From Rhodoferax sp. BLA1 (GTDB lineage Bacteria; Pseudomonadota; Gammaproteobacteria; Burkholderiales; Burkholderiaceae_C), in the NCBI RefSeq assembly GCF_013416775.1, contig NZ_SZVI01000013.1, positions 992,001-1,056,000 on the forward strand: a DNA stretch of 64,000 nucleotides. The letters are read 5' to 3'. Below are positions 34,479 through 47,184 of the stretch, piece after piece. The translations under genes and the position numbers were made by a program. Positions within the stretch are counted from its first letter, which is position 1, and each line of letters opens with the position of its first letter. The notes below the pieces were generated by a model, which made no database searches, was not told the origin of the DNA, and saw nothing but the letters and a program-made list of their open reading frames with translations.

Positions 34479-34623
34479 GGCCCCTGATTTTAGAGAGGGA
34501 TGGTTTGGACAGCGCCACTGACCCGGTGCCAGAAACCGGCCCCGGGCTTGACCTGCCGCAAAGGGACGGGGGATACCCCGTGCCGACAAATGAAAGCTTC
34601 GTGTCAGCAATTACACTCGTCGG

Positions 34624-35580
34624 TTGTTCATCTCGAACCAGTTAGGTAGCCTTTTGGAAACGCATCCGTATTTTTCCCGGCGCAACGTGGTGATTGCGCT
34701 GGCGTGTTTTTGTTGCATGTTGTGGGGCAGTGCCTACCCGGCCATCAAAAATGGCTACGCGCTGTTTGCCATTGCCGCCGACGACATTCCCACCAAGATG
34801 GTGTTTGCCGGCTACCGGTTTGTGATTGCTGGTGTGTTGCTGCTGCTCATGGCGCTGGCCACCCGCCGCCCGATCTTTGACCTGAGCTGGCACAAGCTGC
34901 GCCAGATCACCACGCTGGGCCTGACCCAGACGGCGGTGCAGTACGTGTTTTTCTACATTGGCCTGGCCTACACCACCGGCGTCAAGGGCTCGATCATGAA
35001 TGCCACCGGCACCTTTTTCAGCGTGCTGCTGGCCCATTTCATCTACAAAAACGACCGCCTGAGCTGGAACAAGGTGATTGGCTGCCTGGTGGGTTTTGTG
35101 GGCGTGATGGTGGTCAATTTCGACAAGAGCCTGCTGGACTTCCAGTTCACGCTGCTGGGTGAAGGTTTTGTGGTGATTGCTGCCTTCATCCTGTCGGCGG
35201 CTTCGATTTACGGTAAAAAAGTCTCGCAAGACATGGATTCGATTGTGCTGACCGGTTACCAGCTGGCCATTGGCGGTGTGGTGCTGGTGCTGGGGGGTTA
35301 TCTGTTTGGCGGGGTCTTGAGTGGCTTCACCTGGAAAGCCTCGGCGCTGCTGTTTTACCTGGCGCTGATGTCTTCGGTCGCGTTTGGTCTGTGGACCATT
35401 TTGCTCAAGTACAACCGGGTCGGTTTGGTGACCATCTTCAACTTCCTGATCCCGGTGTTTGGCGCCCTGCTGTCGGCCGCTTTTCTGGGCGAGAGCATTC
35501 TGGAGTGGAAAAACATGCTGGCCCTGGTGCTGGTGTGTTCCGGCATCTTTTTGGTGACCAAGGAAAGCCGCGGCACCTGA
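34624..35580 (+). CDS. EamA/DMT-family transporter
   Basis: The 318-residue protein has about ten hydrophobic helices in two five-helix EamA repeats. Typical motifs include LWGSAYPAIKNGY near the N-terminus, GLAYTTGVKGSIMNATGTFF at the end of helix 4, and GLVTIFNFLIPVFGALLSAAFLGE in the second half (in part). Such exporters move amino acids, nucleotides or drugs; the substrate here cannot be told. The start is a TTG at 34624; another TTG ten codons later is possible and no ATG precedes the first helix. Confidence 0.8.
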   Translation: MFISNQLGSLLETHPYFSRRNVVIALACFCCMLWGSAYPAIKNGYALFAIAADDIPTKMVFAGYRFVIAGVLLLLMALATRRPIFDLSWHKLRQITTLGLTQTAVQYVFFYIGLAYTTGVKGSIMNATGTFFSVLLAHFIYKNDRLSWNKVIGCLVGFVGVMVVNFDKSLLDFQFTLLGEGFVVIAAFILSAASIYGKKVSQDMDSIVLTGYQLAIGGVVLVLGGYLFGGVLSGFTWKASALLFYLALMSSVAFGLWTILLKYNRVGLVTIFNFLIPVFGALLSAAFLGESILEWKNMLALVLVCSGIFLVTKESRGT

Positions 35581-35626
35581 GGCGTCAACGGCCTCCCGAC
35601 CATTGGGTGGCGCCAGGCTCACCCGC

Positions 35627-39520
<3,894 letters not shown>

Positions 39521-39730
39521 AGTTCACCCCACTCAAAAACGGGCGACACTGGCGTGATGAAGCCATCACCACCAAACTGCCAAACCAACGTTGAACCTGT
39601 GTTCATTTTTGCGCTCTCTTGCCGTGCCCGCCGTGGCCCAAAGCCTTGGACCGCAGGCACAGACCAAGAGTAGCAGAGCGCCGCCCCCCTGTTCAAGCAA
39701 TTTCGACGCCCGCACCGGCCAAGCCAGCGG

Positions 39731-39943
39731 TCAAACCTGGCGCAGCGGCTTGAGCAGATCAGACAAACCGTTGTGGTCGATCTCGTGCATGAGGGCCAGC
39801 AGGCGGCCAATCTCGCCCTTGGGCGTGCCCTGGTTGACAAACCAGCGCAGGTAATCGCCCGGCAGGTCGGCGATCAAGCGGCCCTTGTGTTTGCCAAAAG
39901 GCATGGTGCGGGTCACCAGCAGTTGCAGGTCTTCGGGGTTCAT
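39731..39943 (-). CDS. DUF3820 family small protein
   Basis: The 70-residue protein matches DUF3820: TMPFGKHKGRLIADLPGDYLRWF (about 13-35, in part) is the family's diagnostic motif, related to a motif seen in some exonucleases. Function is unknown. It lies 18 bases after the YciH gene on the same strand, so the two may be co-transcribed. The 210-base gap from 39521 to 39730 shows no feature. Confidence 0.85.
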   Translation of the reverse strand: MNPEDLQLLVTRTMPFGKHKGRLIADLPGDYLRWFVNQGTPKGEIGRLLALMHEIDHNGLSDLLKPLRQV

Positions 39944-39961
39944 CGGGTTGATGCTGGTTGT

Positions 39962-40324
39962 TCAGCCGCCCGCGCGTTTGACCTTGTGGCCCTGCGCCTG
40001 CAGCAACGCCATCACACGTTCACAGTGGTCACCCTGCACTTCGATCACACCGTCTTTGACGGTGCCGCCCGAGCCACAGGCGGTTTTGAGCTGTTTGCCC
40101 AAAGCCACCAGTGCCGCATCGTCCAGCGCCAGCCCTTTGACCAGGGTGACGCCTTTGCCGGCGCGGCCTTTGGTCTCACGCGAGACACGCACGATGCCGT
40201 CGCCCGCTGGCCGGGCTTTGGCGCTGGTACACACACAAGAGGCCACTGGGTGACGGCAGGCCGGGCACATGCGGCCACTGTCGGTGCTGTACACCAGGCC
40301 ACCGCTGGAGGATTTGGAGATCAT
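39962..40324 (-). CDS. yciH: SUI1/YciH-family translation initiation factor
   Basis: The 120-residue protein has an N-terminal CPACRHPVASCVC segment (about 20-32) that may bind zinc, then the eIF1/SUI1 fold: RVSRETKGRAGKGVTLVKGL, LKTACGSGGTVKDGVIEVQG and a final HKVKRAGG. Bacterial YciH is thought to improve initiation fidelity. I start at ATG 40324, since MISKSSSGGLVYSTDSG is the typical N-terminus. Confidence 0.9.
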   Translation of the reverse strand: MISKSSSGGLVYSTDSGRMCPACRHPVASCVCTSAKARPAGDGIVRVSRETKGRAGKGVTLVKGLALDDAALVALGKQLKTACGSGGTVKDGVIEVQGDHCERVMALLQAQGHKVKRAGG

Positions 40325-40492
40325 GAAAGCGGGTGAGTGAAAATGGGAAGCCGTGATTGTCCAACACAGGTGCCAGCGTGGCACCGCTCTGGCGTGTCAG
40401 ATGCTTCGTTAAGTGTAGTGACTGACCCAATCAGAATAAGGGCTGGATGCCAAAATCACGCTTATTTTTTCAAACCAATAGAAAGATTCTGC

Positions 40493-40720
40493 ATGTCACG
40501 TCAAAGCATCTGGGCACCCAAGGTTCTGGCTCTGATCAAGGGCGGCAACAGCACTGCGGCGATTGCCCAGATCAAGGTCGCCCCCACCGTGAAAGACCTG
40601 CAGGACTTGCGCAAGCTGCTGGCCAGCGGCGGGCTGCTCAAAGCCCACCCGAATGTGGATGCCGCCACCACCGACATGATCGCCTTGTTGTCGGCGCCAC
40701 GGCTGCACCGCTCGCCCTGA
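40493..40720 (+). CDS. Small conserved-looking protein of unknown function
   Basis: This 75-residue ORF begins MSRQSIWAPKVLALIKGGNS and looks alpha-helical, with KVAPTVKDLQDLRKLLASGG as the central part. No family is recognised. It runs opposite to its neighbours and ends four bases from the end of convergent nagZ. An AGAAAGA lies before the ATG. Codon use resembles the neighbours, which favours a real gene. Confidence 0.6.
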   Translation: MSRQSIWAPKVLALIKGGNSTAAIAQIKVAPTVKDLQDLRKLLASGGLLKAHPNVDAATTDMIALLSAPRLHRSP

Positions 40721-40723
40721 GCT

Positions 40724-41806
40724 TCAGGGCAGCAGATCCAGCGCCTGCATGTAGGCAGGCTGCACCATCAGCTCGTCCCAAGCGACGGTCGGGCCGCGCG
40801 GCAGCAGCGCCAGACGGCGCTCTTCGCTGGCGTCCAGAGGCTGCCAGTGGCCTCGGTAGTGGGCCTTGGTCATGCCGTCGATCAGGGCGTCCACCTCAGC
40901 GCCATCACCCAATGACTGGTTGCACAGCAGCACCAGGTCACAGCCTGCATTCAACGCAGCCAGCGCCGCCTGGGTGGTGTTGACTGGCAGGCCGTTGATC
41001 ACGCGGGCGCCGGCCATGGAGAGGTCGTCACTGAACACTGCACCGGTGAAGCCAATCTGGCCGCGCAAGATGTCGTTGAGCCATTTGCCAGAGAACCCGG
41101 CCGGCAGGTTGTCCACCTTGGGGTAGACCACATGCGCGGGCATGACGCTGGACAGGCTGTTGCCCAGCCAGCGGTAGGGCGCGGCGTCGTCCTTGAGGAT
41201 GGCCTGCAGGCTGCGGGTGTCGACCGGGATGTCGGTGTGGGAATCGGCTTGGACATAACCATGGCCGGGGAAATGTTTGCCACAGTTGGCCATGCCCGCT
41301 TGCAGCAGGCCATACATCAGGCTCTTGGCCAGCAGGCTGACCACCCGTGCATCGGCATCAAAGGCGCGGTCACCAATGACACCGCTGGTCCCGTGGTCCA
41401 GATCCAACACCGGGGTGAAGCTCAGGTCGATGCCACATGCGCGCAATTCGGCGCCCAGCACATACCCACAGGCGGTGGCGGCGGCGGTGGCGTACATCGC
41501 CGCAGCGCCCTCTTGTGCCTTGCTGGGGTGACGCCACAAGGCCCCCAACGTCGACATCGGCGGCAAATGGGTGAAGCCGTCGGTCTTGAAGCGCTGCACC
41601 CGACCCCCTTCGTGGTCAACACAAATCAGCAGGTCTTTGCGGATTTTTTTGATGCTGCTGCACAACTCGGTGAGCTGCGCACGGCTCTCCCAGTTGCGGG
41701 TGAACAAAATCAGCCCACCCACCAGCGGGTGTTTCAGACGTTTTTTGTCGACTTTGGAGAGTTCGGTTCCGGCGATGTCGATGATCAGGGGGGCGTGAAA
41801 GCTCAT
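40724..41806 (-). CDS. nagZ: Beta-N-acetylhexosaminidase NagZ
   Basis: NagZ removes N-acetylglucosamine from anhydromuropeptides during cell-wall recycling and can influence beta-lactamase induction. The 360-residue glycoside hydrolase family 3 protein shows VDHEGGRVQRF, KHFPGHGYVQADSHTDIPVD with the flexible-loop His and Asp, and the nucleophile Asp in VFSDDLSMAGA. It ends the recO-pdxJ-acpS-nagZ series. GGAG lies just before the ATG. Confidence 0.94.
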   Translation of the reverse strand: MSFHAPLIIDIAGTELSKVDKKRLKHPLVGGLILFTRNWESRAQLTELCSSIKKIRKDLLICVDHEGGRVQRFKTDGFTHLPPMSTLGALWRHPSKAQEGAAAMYATAAATACGYVLGAELRACGIDLSFTPVLDLDHGTSGVIGDRAFDADARVVSLLAKSLMYGLLQAGMANCGKHFPGHGYVQADSHTDIPVDTRSLQAILKDDAAPYRWLGNSLSSVMPAHVVYPKVDNLPAGFSGKWLNDILRGQIGFTGAVFSDDLSMAGARVINGLPVNTTQAALAALNAGCDLVLLCNQSLGDGAEVDALIDGMTKAHYRGHWQPLDASEERRLALLPRGPTVAWDELMVQPAYMQALDLLP

Positions 41807-41821
41807 GGAATTCTCCTTATT

Positions 41822-41868
41822 TTTGATAGCTACTAGCCCTTATGGAATAGGGGCTAGAGGCCAATTTA
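41822..41868 (-). repeat. Dispersed palindromic repeat, copy F
   Basis: Read on the minus strand: AAATTGGCCTCT, AGCCCCTAT, TCCA, TAAGGGCT, AGT, AGCTAT. It fills the acpS-nagZ gap and its first bases provide the TAA stop of acpS. Confidence 0.88.
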
Positions 41869-42261
41869 ACCCTTCACTTCCACAACGCAGAAGCTGGCGG
41901 CGTATTCGGTCTCGTCGGTCACGGTAATGTGCGCACTTAAACCCCGGCTGTCAAACCAGTCTCTCAACGCACCGTGCAACACAATCATCGGCTGGCCACT
42001 GGGCAGATTGGCAACTTCACAGCTGCGCCAGGTCATCGGCATCACCATGCCCAGCCCAATGGCTTTGGAAAACGATTCCTTGGCGCTGAAGCGGGTGGCC
42101 AGGTAACGCACACCGCGCTCGGGCCAGCGCTGGCTGCGCGCCTGCCAGGTGGCATATTCAGCCTCTGAGAGCACCCGCTTGGCAAAACGCTCGCCATGGC
42201 GCGCCAGACTGGCCTGGATGCGCCGCACGTCGCAGATGTCGGTGCCAATGCCGTAGATCAT
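41866..42261 (-). CDS. acpS: Holo-[acyl-carrier-protein] synthase
   Basis: AcpS transfers phosphopantetheine from CoA to Ser of acyl carrier protein. The 131-residue protein has the two family motifs: GIGTDICDVRRI with the Mg-binding Asp (about residue 8) and RFSAKESFSKAIGLG (Glu about residue 63). It lies 26 bases after pdxJ in the usual pdxJ-acpS pair. The stop codon is provided by a palindromic repeat. Confidence 0.94.
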   Translation of the reverse strand: MIYGIGTDICDVRRIQASLARHGERFAKRVLSEAEYATWQARSQRWPERGVRYLATRFSAKESFSKAIGLGMVMPMTWRSCEVANLPSGQPMIVLHGALRDWFDSRGLSAHITVTDETEYAASFCVVEVKG

Positions 42262-42287
42262 GGGGCGCGTCTTGGGTGGGGTGAGGC

Positions 42288-43064
42288 TCAGCCCACGCGA
42301 TGCAGCGGATCCGCCTGCGCAATGCAGCGCAAGTAGTCCTTGATGGTGGCGTCATAACCCAGCTCCAGCGCATCGGCAATCAACGCATGGCCAATCGACA
42401 CCTCGCTGATGCCAGGCACCTGGCTCACAAAGGCGCTGAGGTTGTCGCGGCTGAGGTCATGGCCGGCGTTGACACCCAGGCCAGCGTCCAGCGCGGCTTG
42501 GGCGGCGCGGGCAAAACGCGCCAGCTGTGTGGCTTGCTGCGCTGTGCCCCAGGCGGCGGCATAAGGCTCGGTGTAGAGCTCCACCCGGTCCGCGCCCACC
42601 GCTTTGGCGGCGGCCATGGCCGCAGGCTCAGCGTCCATGAACAGGCTCACGCGCACACCCCAGGCATGGGCCTGGTCGATCAATGGCTTGAGGCGCGCCG
42701 CATCCTGCGGGAAACTCCAGCCGTGGTCGCTGGTGAACTGGCCCTCGCCATCGGGCACAAAGGTCACCTGGTGCACCGGCAGCTTGAGCGCCACCAGATT
42801 TCCCACCACGTCCATCAGGTTGTGCAAAGGGTTGCCTTCGATGTTGTATTCGCGGTCGGGCCAGGCTTGCAACAAGGTGCCCAACTCGGTCACATCGGTA
42901 CCGCGGATGTGGCGCTCATCCGGGCGCGGGTGCACGGTGATGCCGTGGGCACCGGCTTGTAAACACAGGGTGGCAGCGCGGGTCAGGCTGGGAATCCCCA
43001 GGTGACGGGTGTTGCGCACGGTGGCGACTTTGTTGAGGTTGACAGACAGGACCGTGGTTTTCAT
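42288..43064 (-). CDS. pdxJ: Pyridoxine 5'-phosphate synthase
   Basis: PdxJ closes the pyridine ring of vitamin B6 from deoxyxylulose phosphate and 3-amino-1-hydroxyacetone phosphate. The 258-residue TIM-barrel protein has LSVNLNKVATVRN, GITVHPRPDERHI, VELYTEPYA and GLGVNAGHDL (substrate and phosphate loops). I start at ATG 43064, which overlaps the recO stop by ATGA; the longer frame belongs to recO sequence. Confidence 0.95.
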   Translation of the reverse strand: MKTTVLSVNLNKVATVRNTRHLGIPSLTRAATLCLQAGAHGITVHPRPDERHIRGTDVTELGTLLQAWPDREYNIEGNPLHNLMDVVGNLVALKLPVHQVTFVPDGEGQFTSDHGWSFPQDAARLKPLIDQAHAWGVRVSLFMDAEPAAMAAAKAVGADRVELYTEPYAAAWGTAQQATQLARFARAAQAALDAGLGVNAGHDLSRDNLSAFVSQVPGISEVSIGHALIADALELGYDATIKDYLRCIAQADPLHRVG

Positions 43065-43810
43065 AGGTTTTGCAGATCGATCATCACTTGGCGGGTGCGC
43101 AGGGCACTGACCCCGCAATGGTAATTGAGCAGGGTGCGCAGCTGCGGCTTGAGCGCTGAGGCGACCTCGGCACAGGCGCGCAACACGGTGGTAAAGGCCA
43201 CGCGCGCACCCAACACCTGCTGCAACGTGGCCCACTGCGCGCCGGTCAAACTGGTGCGGTCACCCTCCCCGGCCTGGCGCAGGCCACCTTCGGGGACCAG
43301 GCTGTAGGACTCGTCGGGGTGCAGCGCCAGCAGTGTCATGGTTTGGGCATCGAGCAGCGGCAACAAGCCTACCTCGCGCAGCAACAGCAATTCGAACGCA
43401 CGCAGGGCCGATTCCAGCACCTCGCCGTGTTCGCTGGCAATCACCGCCACCACGCTGGCATACAGGTCAAACAGCGCCGGATGTGGGTCTTCGCGCGCCA
43501 GCAGGTTCAGCAGCAGCTCGTTGAGGTAATAACCCGACATCAGCGCGTCACCGGTGGGCATGACGTGGCCGCCCTGCCACTCGGCGGCTTTGAGGGTCTT
43601 GATCTCGGCATCCCCCCCAAAGGCCAGGTGCAGCGGTTGCAGCGGCAACAGGATCGGGCGAAAGCTCGAACTCGGCCGTTTCACTCCTTTGGCCACCAGC
43701 GCCAGACGCCCATGGTGGCGCGTGAACACCTCCAGGATCAGACTGGTTTCGCTCCAGTCGTAGCGGTGCAGCACAAAGGCGGGTTCGTCAGAGATGCGTT
43801 TGGTGGCCAC
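43061..43810 (-). CDS. recO: DNA repair protein RecO
   Basis: RecO works with RecR to load RecA on SSB-coated DNA. The 249-residue protein has the N-terminal OB fold (FVLHRYDWSETSLILEVFTRHHGRLALVAKGVK, about 10-42, in part) and a helical C-terminal half. The zinc-binding Cys residues found in many RecO proteins are missing, as is usual in this group. Overlap with pdxJ indicates coupling. The 5' gap (43811-43923) separates it from a divergent small gene. Confidence 0.9.
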   Translation of the reverse strand: MATKRISDEPAFVLHRYDWSETSLILEVFTRHHGRLALVAKGVKRPSSSFRPILLPLQPLHLAFGGDAEIKTLKAAEWQGGHVMPTGDALMSGYYLNELLLNLLAREDPHPALFDLYASVVAVIASEHGEVLESALRAFELLLLREVGLLPLLDAQTMTLLALHPDESYSLVPEGGLRQAGEGDRTSLTGAQWATLQQVLGARVAFTTVLRACAEVASALKPQLRTLLNYHCGVSALRTRQVMIDLQNL

Positions 43811-43923
43811 CGGCGCAAACCCCCAACAGAATCATGGGTATAAATGCATCCCAGTGATTATTAAAATAAACACTAGGTACATTTGTGACTGTGTAGTTCA
43901 ATTTTTAACCAGGAGAGTACATC

Positions 43924-44031
43924 ATGAATGAAGCCACACTTCGTAATCTGGATCGTGCTGCTTTGTGGGCCGTTGCGGCCATCAGCCTGGTCCCACTTGT
44001 GCCTTACGCCTTGAGCGGTTTGATCGGCTGA
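43924..44031 (+). CDS. 35-residue single-pass membrane peptide
   Basis: The ORF reads MNEATLRNLDRAALWAVAAI followed by SLVPLVPYALSGLIG: a short charged N-terminus and one transmembrane helix from about residue 13. AGGAG lies nine bases before the ATG, and a strong terminator follows 23 bases after the stop. It forms its own unit on the plus strand between minus-strand era and recO. No known small protein (CydX, YnhF, KdpF types) is recognised. The clean gene structure argues that it is translated. Confidence 0.65.
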   Translation: MNEATLRNLDRAALWAVAAISLVPLVPYALSGLIG

Positions 44032-44054
44032 ACCGCAAAGTGCTTGAGAGCAGG

Positions 44055-44085
44055 ACAAGGCGGCGCAAGCCGCCTTGTTGCTTTT
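44055..44085 (+). terminator. Rho-independent terminator of the small membrane-peptide gene
   Basis: ACAAGGCGGC (44055-44064), loop GCAA, GCCGCCTTGT (44069-44078) form a perfect 10-bp stem followed by TGCTTTT. On the minus strand no T run follows, so it serves the plus-strand gene. Confidence 0.85.
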
Positions 44086-44112
44086 GGAGCCCACACATGC
44101 CAGATCCCTGGC

Positions 44113-45144
44113 TTATTCGTAACCAAACGAGCGCACCCGCGCTTCGTCGTCGGCCCAGCCAGAGCGCACCTTGACCCACATCTCGATGAACACCTTGCAA
44201 TCCAGCAGTTTCTCCAGCTCGACCCGGGTTTCCATGCCAATGCGTTTGATACGTTCCCCCTTGTCACCAATCACCATGGCCTTGTGGCCATCACGCTCCA
44301 CCACGATGGTGGCGGCGATACGTAACAGGCGTTTCTGACCTTTCTTGGCCGGTGGTTCTTCGTCAAATTTGTCGATGATCACAGTCGAGGTGTAGGGCAA
44401 CTCGTCACCGGTCAGGCGGAACAACTTCTCGCGCACCATTTCACTGGCCATGAAACGTTCGCTGCGGTCGGTCAGCTCGTCAGCGGCGTACCACCAAGCT
44501 TGCTCGGGCAGATACTTGGCACAGATGTCGAGCAGGCGCTCGATGTCCTTGCTGTTTTTGGCCGACATCGGCACAAACTCGGTGAAGGCGTGTTTGGCCT
44601 GCATCTCCTGCAGCCAGGGCGCGATGTCACCACGGCGGTGCACGTTATCGAGTTTGTTGGCGATCAAGAGTGTGGGAATGTTCTTGCCCAACAGCGCCAG
44701 CACCCGTGCATCGGCCGGGGTGAAGCTGCCCGCCTCCACCACAAACAAAATCAGGTCCACATCGGCCACCGCACCCACCACCGTTTTGTTGAGTGATTTG
44801 TTGAGTGCATTGCCGTGGATGGTCTGAAAACCGGGGGTGTCGACAAACACAAACTGCGTTGGCCCCACGGTGTGCATGCCGGTGATGCGGTGGCGTGTGG
44901 TTTGTGCCTTGCGCGAGGTGATGCTGATCTTCTGCCCCACCAGCGCGTTGAGCAGGGTCGACTTGCCCACATTGGGCTTGCCGACGATGGCGATCAGGCC
45001 ACAGCGCTGGCCCTCAACCGGCGCTTGTTGCGGTCCGGCCGGGCGCATGTCGCGGTGCAGGCCAGCCAGCATCGCTTCCACATCATTTGAGGTTGTAGCC
45101 CCCGTGTCGTCTGGCTCAGTAGCTTTGTTTTTTGTAGTACTCAT
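44113..45144 (-). CDS. era: GTPase Era
   Basis: Era binds the 3' end of 16S rRNA and helps mature the 30S subunit. The 343-residue protein has G1 GKPNVGKST (about 55-63), the switch G2 region, G3 DTPGF and G4 NKLD, plus the C-terminal KH domain (ERDGHKAMVIGDKGERIKRI). It carries an extra hydrophilic N-terminus of about 48 residues before the GTPase domain. Its start overlaps the rnc stop by ATGA. Confidence 0.96.
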   Translation of the reverse strand: MSTTKNKATEPDDTGATTSNDVEAMLAGLHRDMRPAGPQQAPVEGQRCGLIAIVGKPNVGKSTLLNALVGQKISITSRKAQTTRHRITGMHTVGPTQFVFVDTPGFQTIHGNALNKSLNKTVVGAVADVDLILFVVEAGSFTPADARVLALLGKNIPTLLIANKLDNVHRRGDIAPWLQEMQAKHAFTEFVPMSAKNSKDIERLLDICAKYLPEQAWWYAADELTDRSERFMASEMVREKLFRLTGDELPYTSTVIIDKFDEEPPAKKGQKRLLRIAATIVVERDGHKAMVIGDKGERIKRIGMETRVELEKLLDCKVFIEMWVKVRSGWADDEARVRSFGYE

Positions 45145-45830
45145 TGGGCGCCTTTGGTTTTGAGTGTGTGCAACATGGCGGTGGCGGCGGCTTGTTCACC
45201 CGCGCGACGGGTACCGCCAGAACCCCGCGCGCTCAGATGCATTTCAGCAATTTCGCATTCGACTTCAAAGGTCTGCTTGTGGGCCGCGCCCAGGGTGCTC
45301 AGCACCTTGTAGCCGGGCACCTTCATCCGCCGGGCTTGCAGCCATTCCTGCAATTCGGTTTTGGGGTCTTTGCCCATAGCGGCCATGGCCGGGCTGATCT
45401 CATGCGATGCATAGAGCCGCTTGACCAAGGCTTGTGCTGCCGCAAAACCACCATCCAGATACACCGCACCAATCACCGCTTCCAGCGCATCCGCCAGAAT
45501 GGATGGGCGCTTTTGCCCGCCGGAGCGCAATTCGCCCTCACCCAACAACAACACCTCAGGCAAACCCAGCTTCACCGCCAGCGGGTGCAGGGCTTCCTGG
45601 CGCACCAAACCGGCCCGTACGCGTGACAAATCGCCTTCGGGCAGCGCACTCAGGCGCTGGTACAAGAGGTCCGCCACACACATGCCTAACACCGAGTCCC
45701 CCAAAAACTCCAGGCGCTCGTTGTGGTCTGCAGAATAACTGCGGTGTGTCGTGGCCAGTTTGAGCAGGCTGAGGTCAGAGAAGGTGTACTGCAGGCGCTG
45801 TTGCAACGCTGCCAGATCGGCGGCGCTCAA
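45141..45830 (-). CDS. rnc: Ribonuclease III
   Basis: RNase III cuts double-stranded RNA in rRNA precursors and regulatory RNAs. The 229-residue protein has the signature NERLEFLGDSVLGM (about 37-50) with catalytic acidic residues, a second set in ADALEAVIGAVYLDGG, and a C-terminal dsRNA-binding domain. It lies in the usual lepB-DUF4845-rnc-era order. Confidence 0.96.
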   Translation of the reverse strand: MSAADLAALQQRLQYTFSDLSLLKLATTHRSYSADHNERLEFLGDSVLGMCVADLLYQRLSALPEGDLSRVRAGLVRQEALHPLAVKLGLPEVLLLGEGELRSGGQKRPSILADALEAVIGAVYLDGGFAAAQALVKRLYASHEISPAMAAMGKDPKTELQEWLQARRMKVPGYKVLSTLGAAHKQTFEVECEIAEMHLSARGSGGTRRAGEQAAATAMLHTLKTKGAQ

Positions 45831-45851
45831 ACTCGATCCCCGTTGCCTAGA

Positions 45852-46205
45852 CTACTTGGATCGACCCGCATACTTCATCGTCAGATAGGCCGGGCCAGCC
45901 AGGTGGATTTCACGCTGGTAGGCAAAACTCACCACCACCTTGTCGTTTTCTTTGGTGACATCGATGTCCTTGCCGCTGACCGAACTGATGTTGTCAATGG
46001 CTGCGGCCTTGTCAAAAATGCTGCGCACTTCGACCACCGTGTTACCTTCAGCCGCCTTTTGTGCAGCCTTGAGCACCGCCTGGTATTCAATCGCCGTGGG
46101 AATGATCTGCGCCACCACCACACCGGTCACAGCCAGCACCGCAGCCACAAACAGAAAGCCGATGAACGAGAAACCCCGTTGACCTGATGTGACGAAACGC
46201 GTCAT
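45852..46205 (-). CDS. DUF4845 membrane protein
   Basis: The 117-residue protein has a short basic N-terminus, then GFSFIGFLFVAAVLAVTGVV, a helix that looks like a type IV pilin N-terminus but lacks the Glu5 residue, and a small periplasmic domain. This is typical of DUF4845, always found between lepB and rnc in betaproteobacteria. The function is unknown. I start at ATG 46205 because the upstream frame extends across the lepB end. Confidence 0.9.
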   Translation of the reverse strand: MTRFVTSGQRGFSFIGFLFVAAVLAVTGVVVAQIIPTAIEYQAVLKAAQKAAEGNTVVEVRSIFDKAAAIDNISSVSGKDIDVTKENDKVVVSFAYQREIHLAGPAYLTMKYAGRSK

Positions 46206-46218
46206 GGATGTCTCCTGA

Positions 46219-47184
46219 TCAATTGAAGGAACCAATACGTTTGAGGTTACCAAAGTTCATCCAGACAAAAAATGCCTTGCCAACAATGTTCTTGTCAGGA
46301 ACGAACCCCCAATAACGCGAATCGAGCGAGTTGTCGCGGTTGTCACCCATCATGAAGTAGTGGCCCTCAGGCACCTTGCACACCACACCTTCGACGCTGT
46401 ATTGGCAGTTCTGCTTGAACTGGAATTCATCAGCGCCGGGCACAAAGGCCGGGCGACTGTCGTCGTTGAGCACACGGTGTTTGACGCTGCCCAGGTTTTC
46501 CTCAAACTGCTTGAAGTAACGCATGCTGTCTTCGTCAAAAAACTCGGGCACCGCGTTGGTTTCTAGAACTTTGCCATTGATGGTCAGGCGTTTGTTCAGG
46601 TAAGCCACTTCGTCACCCGGCACACCCACCACACGTTTGATGTAGTCCAGGCTCGGTTTGGGCGGGTAACGAAACACCATCACATCACCGCGTTTGGGGG
46701 CAGTGCCCTCGGTGATTTTGGTGTTGAGCACCGGCAGGCGCAAACCGTATTCAAACTTGTTGACCAGGATCAGATCACCCACCAGCAAGGTCGGAATCAT
46801 CGAACCCGACGGAATCTTGAAGGGCTCAAACAGGAACGAGCGCAGCACAAACACCGCAATGATCACTGGGAACAGCCCCGCGGTCCAATCCAGCCACCAG
46901 GGCTGGGCCAGCAACTTGGCCTTGGCTTCGGTCACATTGCCATCGACCTGGCTGATGCCCAGTTTGCTGAGCTCTTCGTTGCGCTTGAGGGTTTGCACCT
47001 CCAGCTCGGCGGCGGCGTGTTGGCGCTGTGGCAAAAAGTAAAAACGCTCGGCCAGCCAGTAGACACCGGTAACCAGCGTGGCCAAAAACAGCAACAGGGC
47101 AAAGTTGCCTTCGACCAAACCCACATACCAGGCGCCAATGTAGGCGACAAAGGTCGCCAGAACCAGGGAAGTCAGGGCTTGCAT
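46219..47184 (-). CDS. lepB: Signal peptidase I
   Basis: LepB cuts signal peptides from exported proteins. The 321-residue protein has two N-terminal membrane helices, the nucleophile Ser in PSGSMIPTLLVGDLILVNKF (about residue 130), the catalytic Lys in PKRGDVMVFRYP, and the C-terminal box GDNRDNSLDSRYWGFVP. Its ATG at 47184 shares one base with the lepA stop; a GTG one codon earlier is less likely. Confidence 0.96.
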   Translation of the reverse strand: MQALTSLVLATFVAYIGAWYVGLVEGNFALLLFLATLVTGVYWLAERFYFLPQRQHAAAELEVQTLKRNEELSKLGISQVDGNVTEAKAKLLAQPWWLDWTAGLFPVIIAVFVLRSFLFEPFKIPSGSMIPTLLVGDLILVNKFEYGLRLPVLNTKITEGTAPKRGDVMVFRYPPKPSLDYIKRVVGVPGDEVAYLNKRLTINGKVLETNAVPEFFDEDSMRYFKQFEENLGSVKHRVLNDDSRPAFVPGADEFQFKQNCQYSVEGVVCKVPEGHYFMMGDNRDNSLDSRYWGFVPDKNIVGKAFFVWMNFGNLKRIGSFN

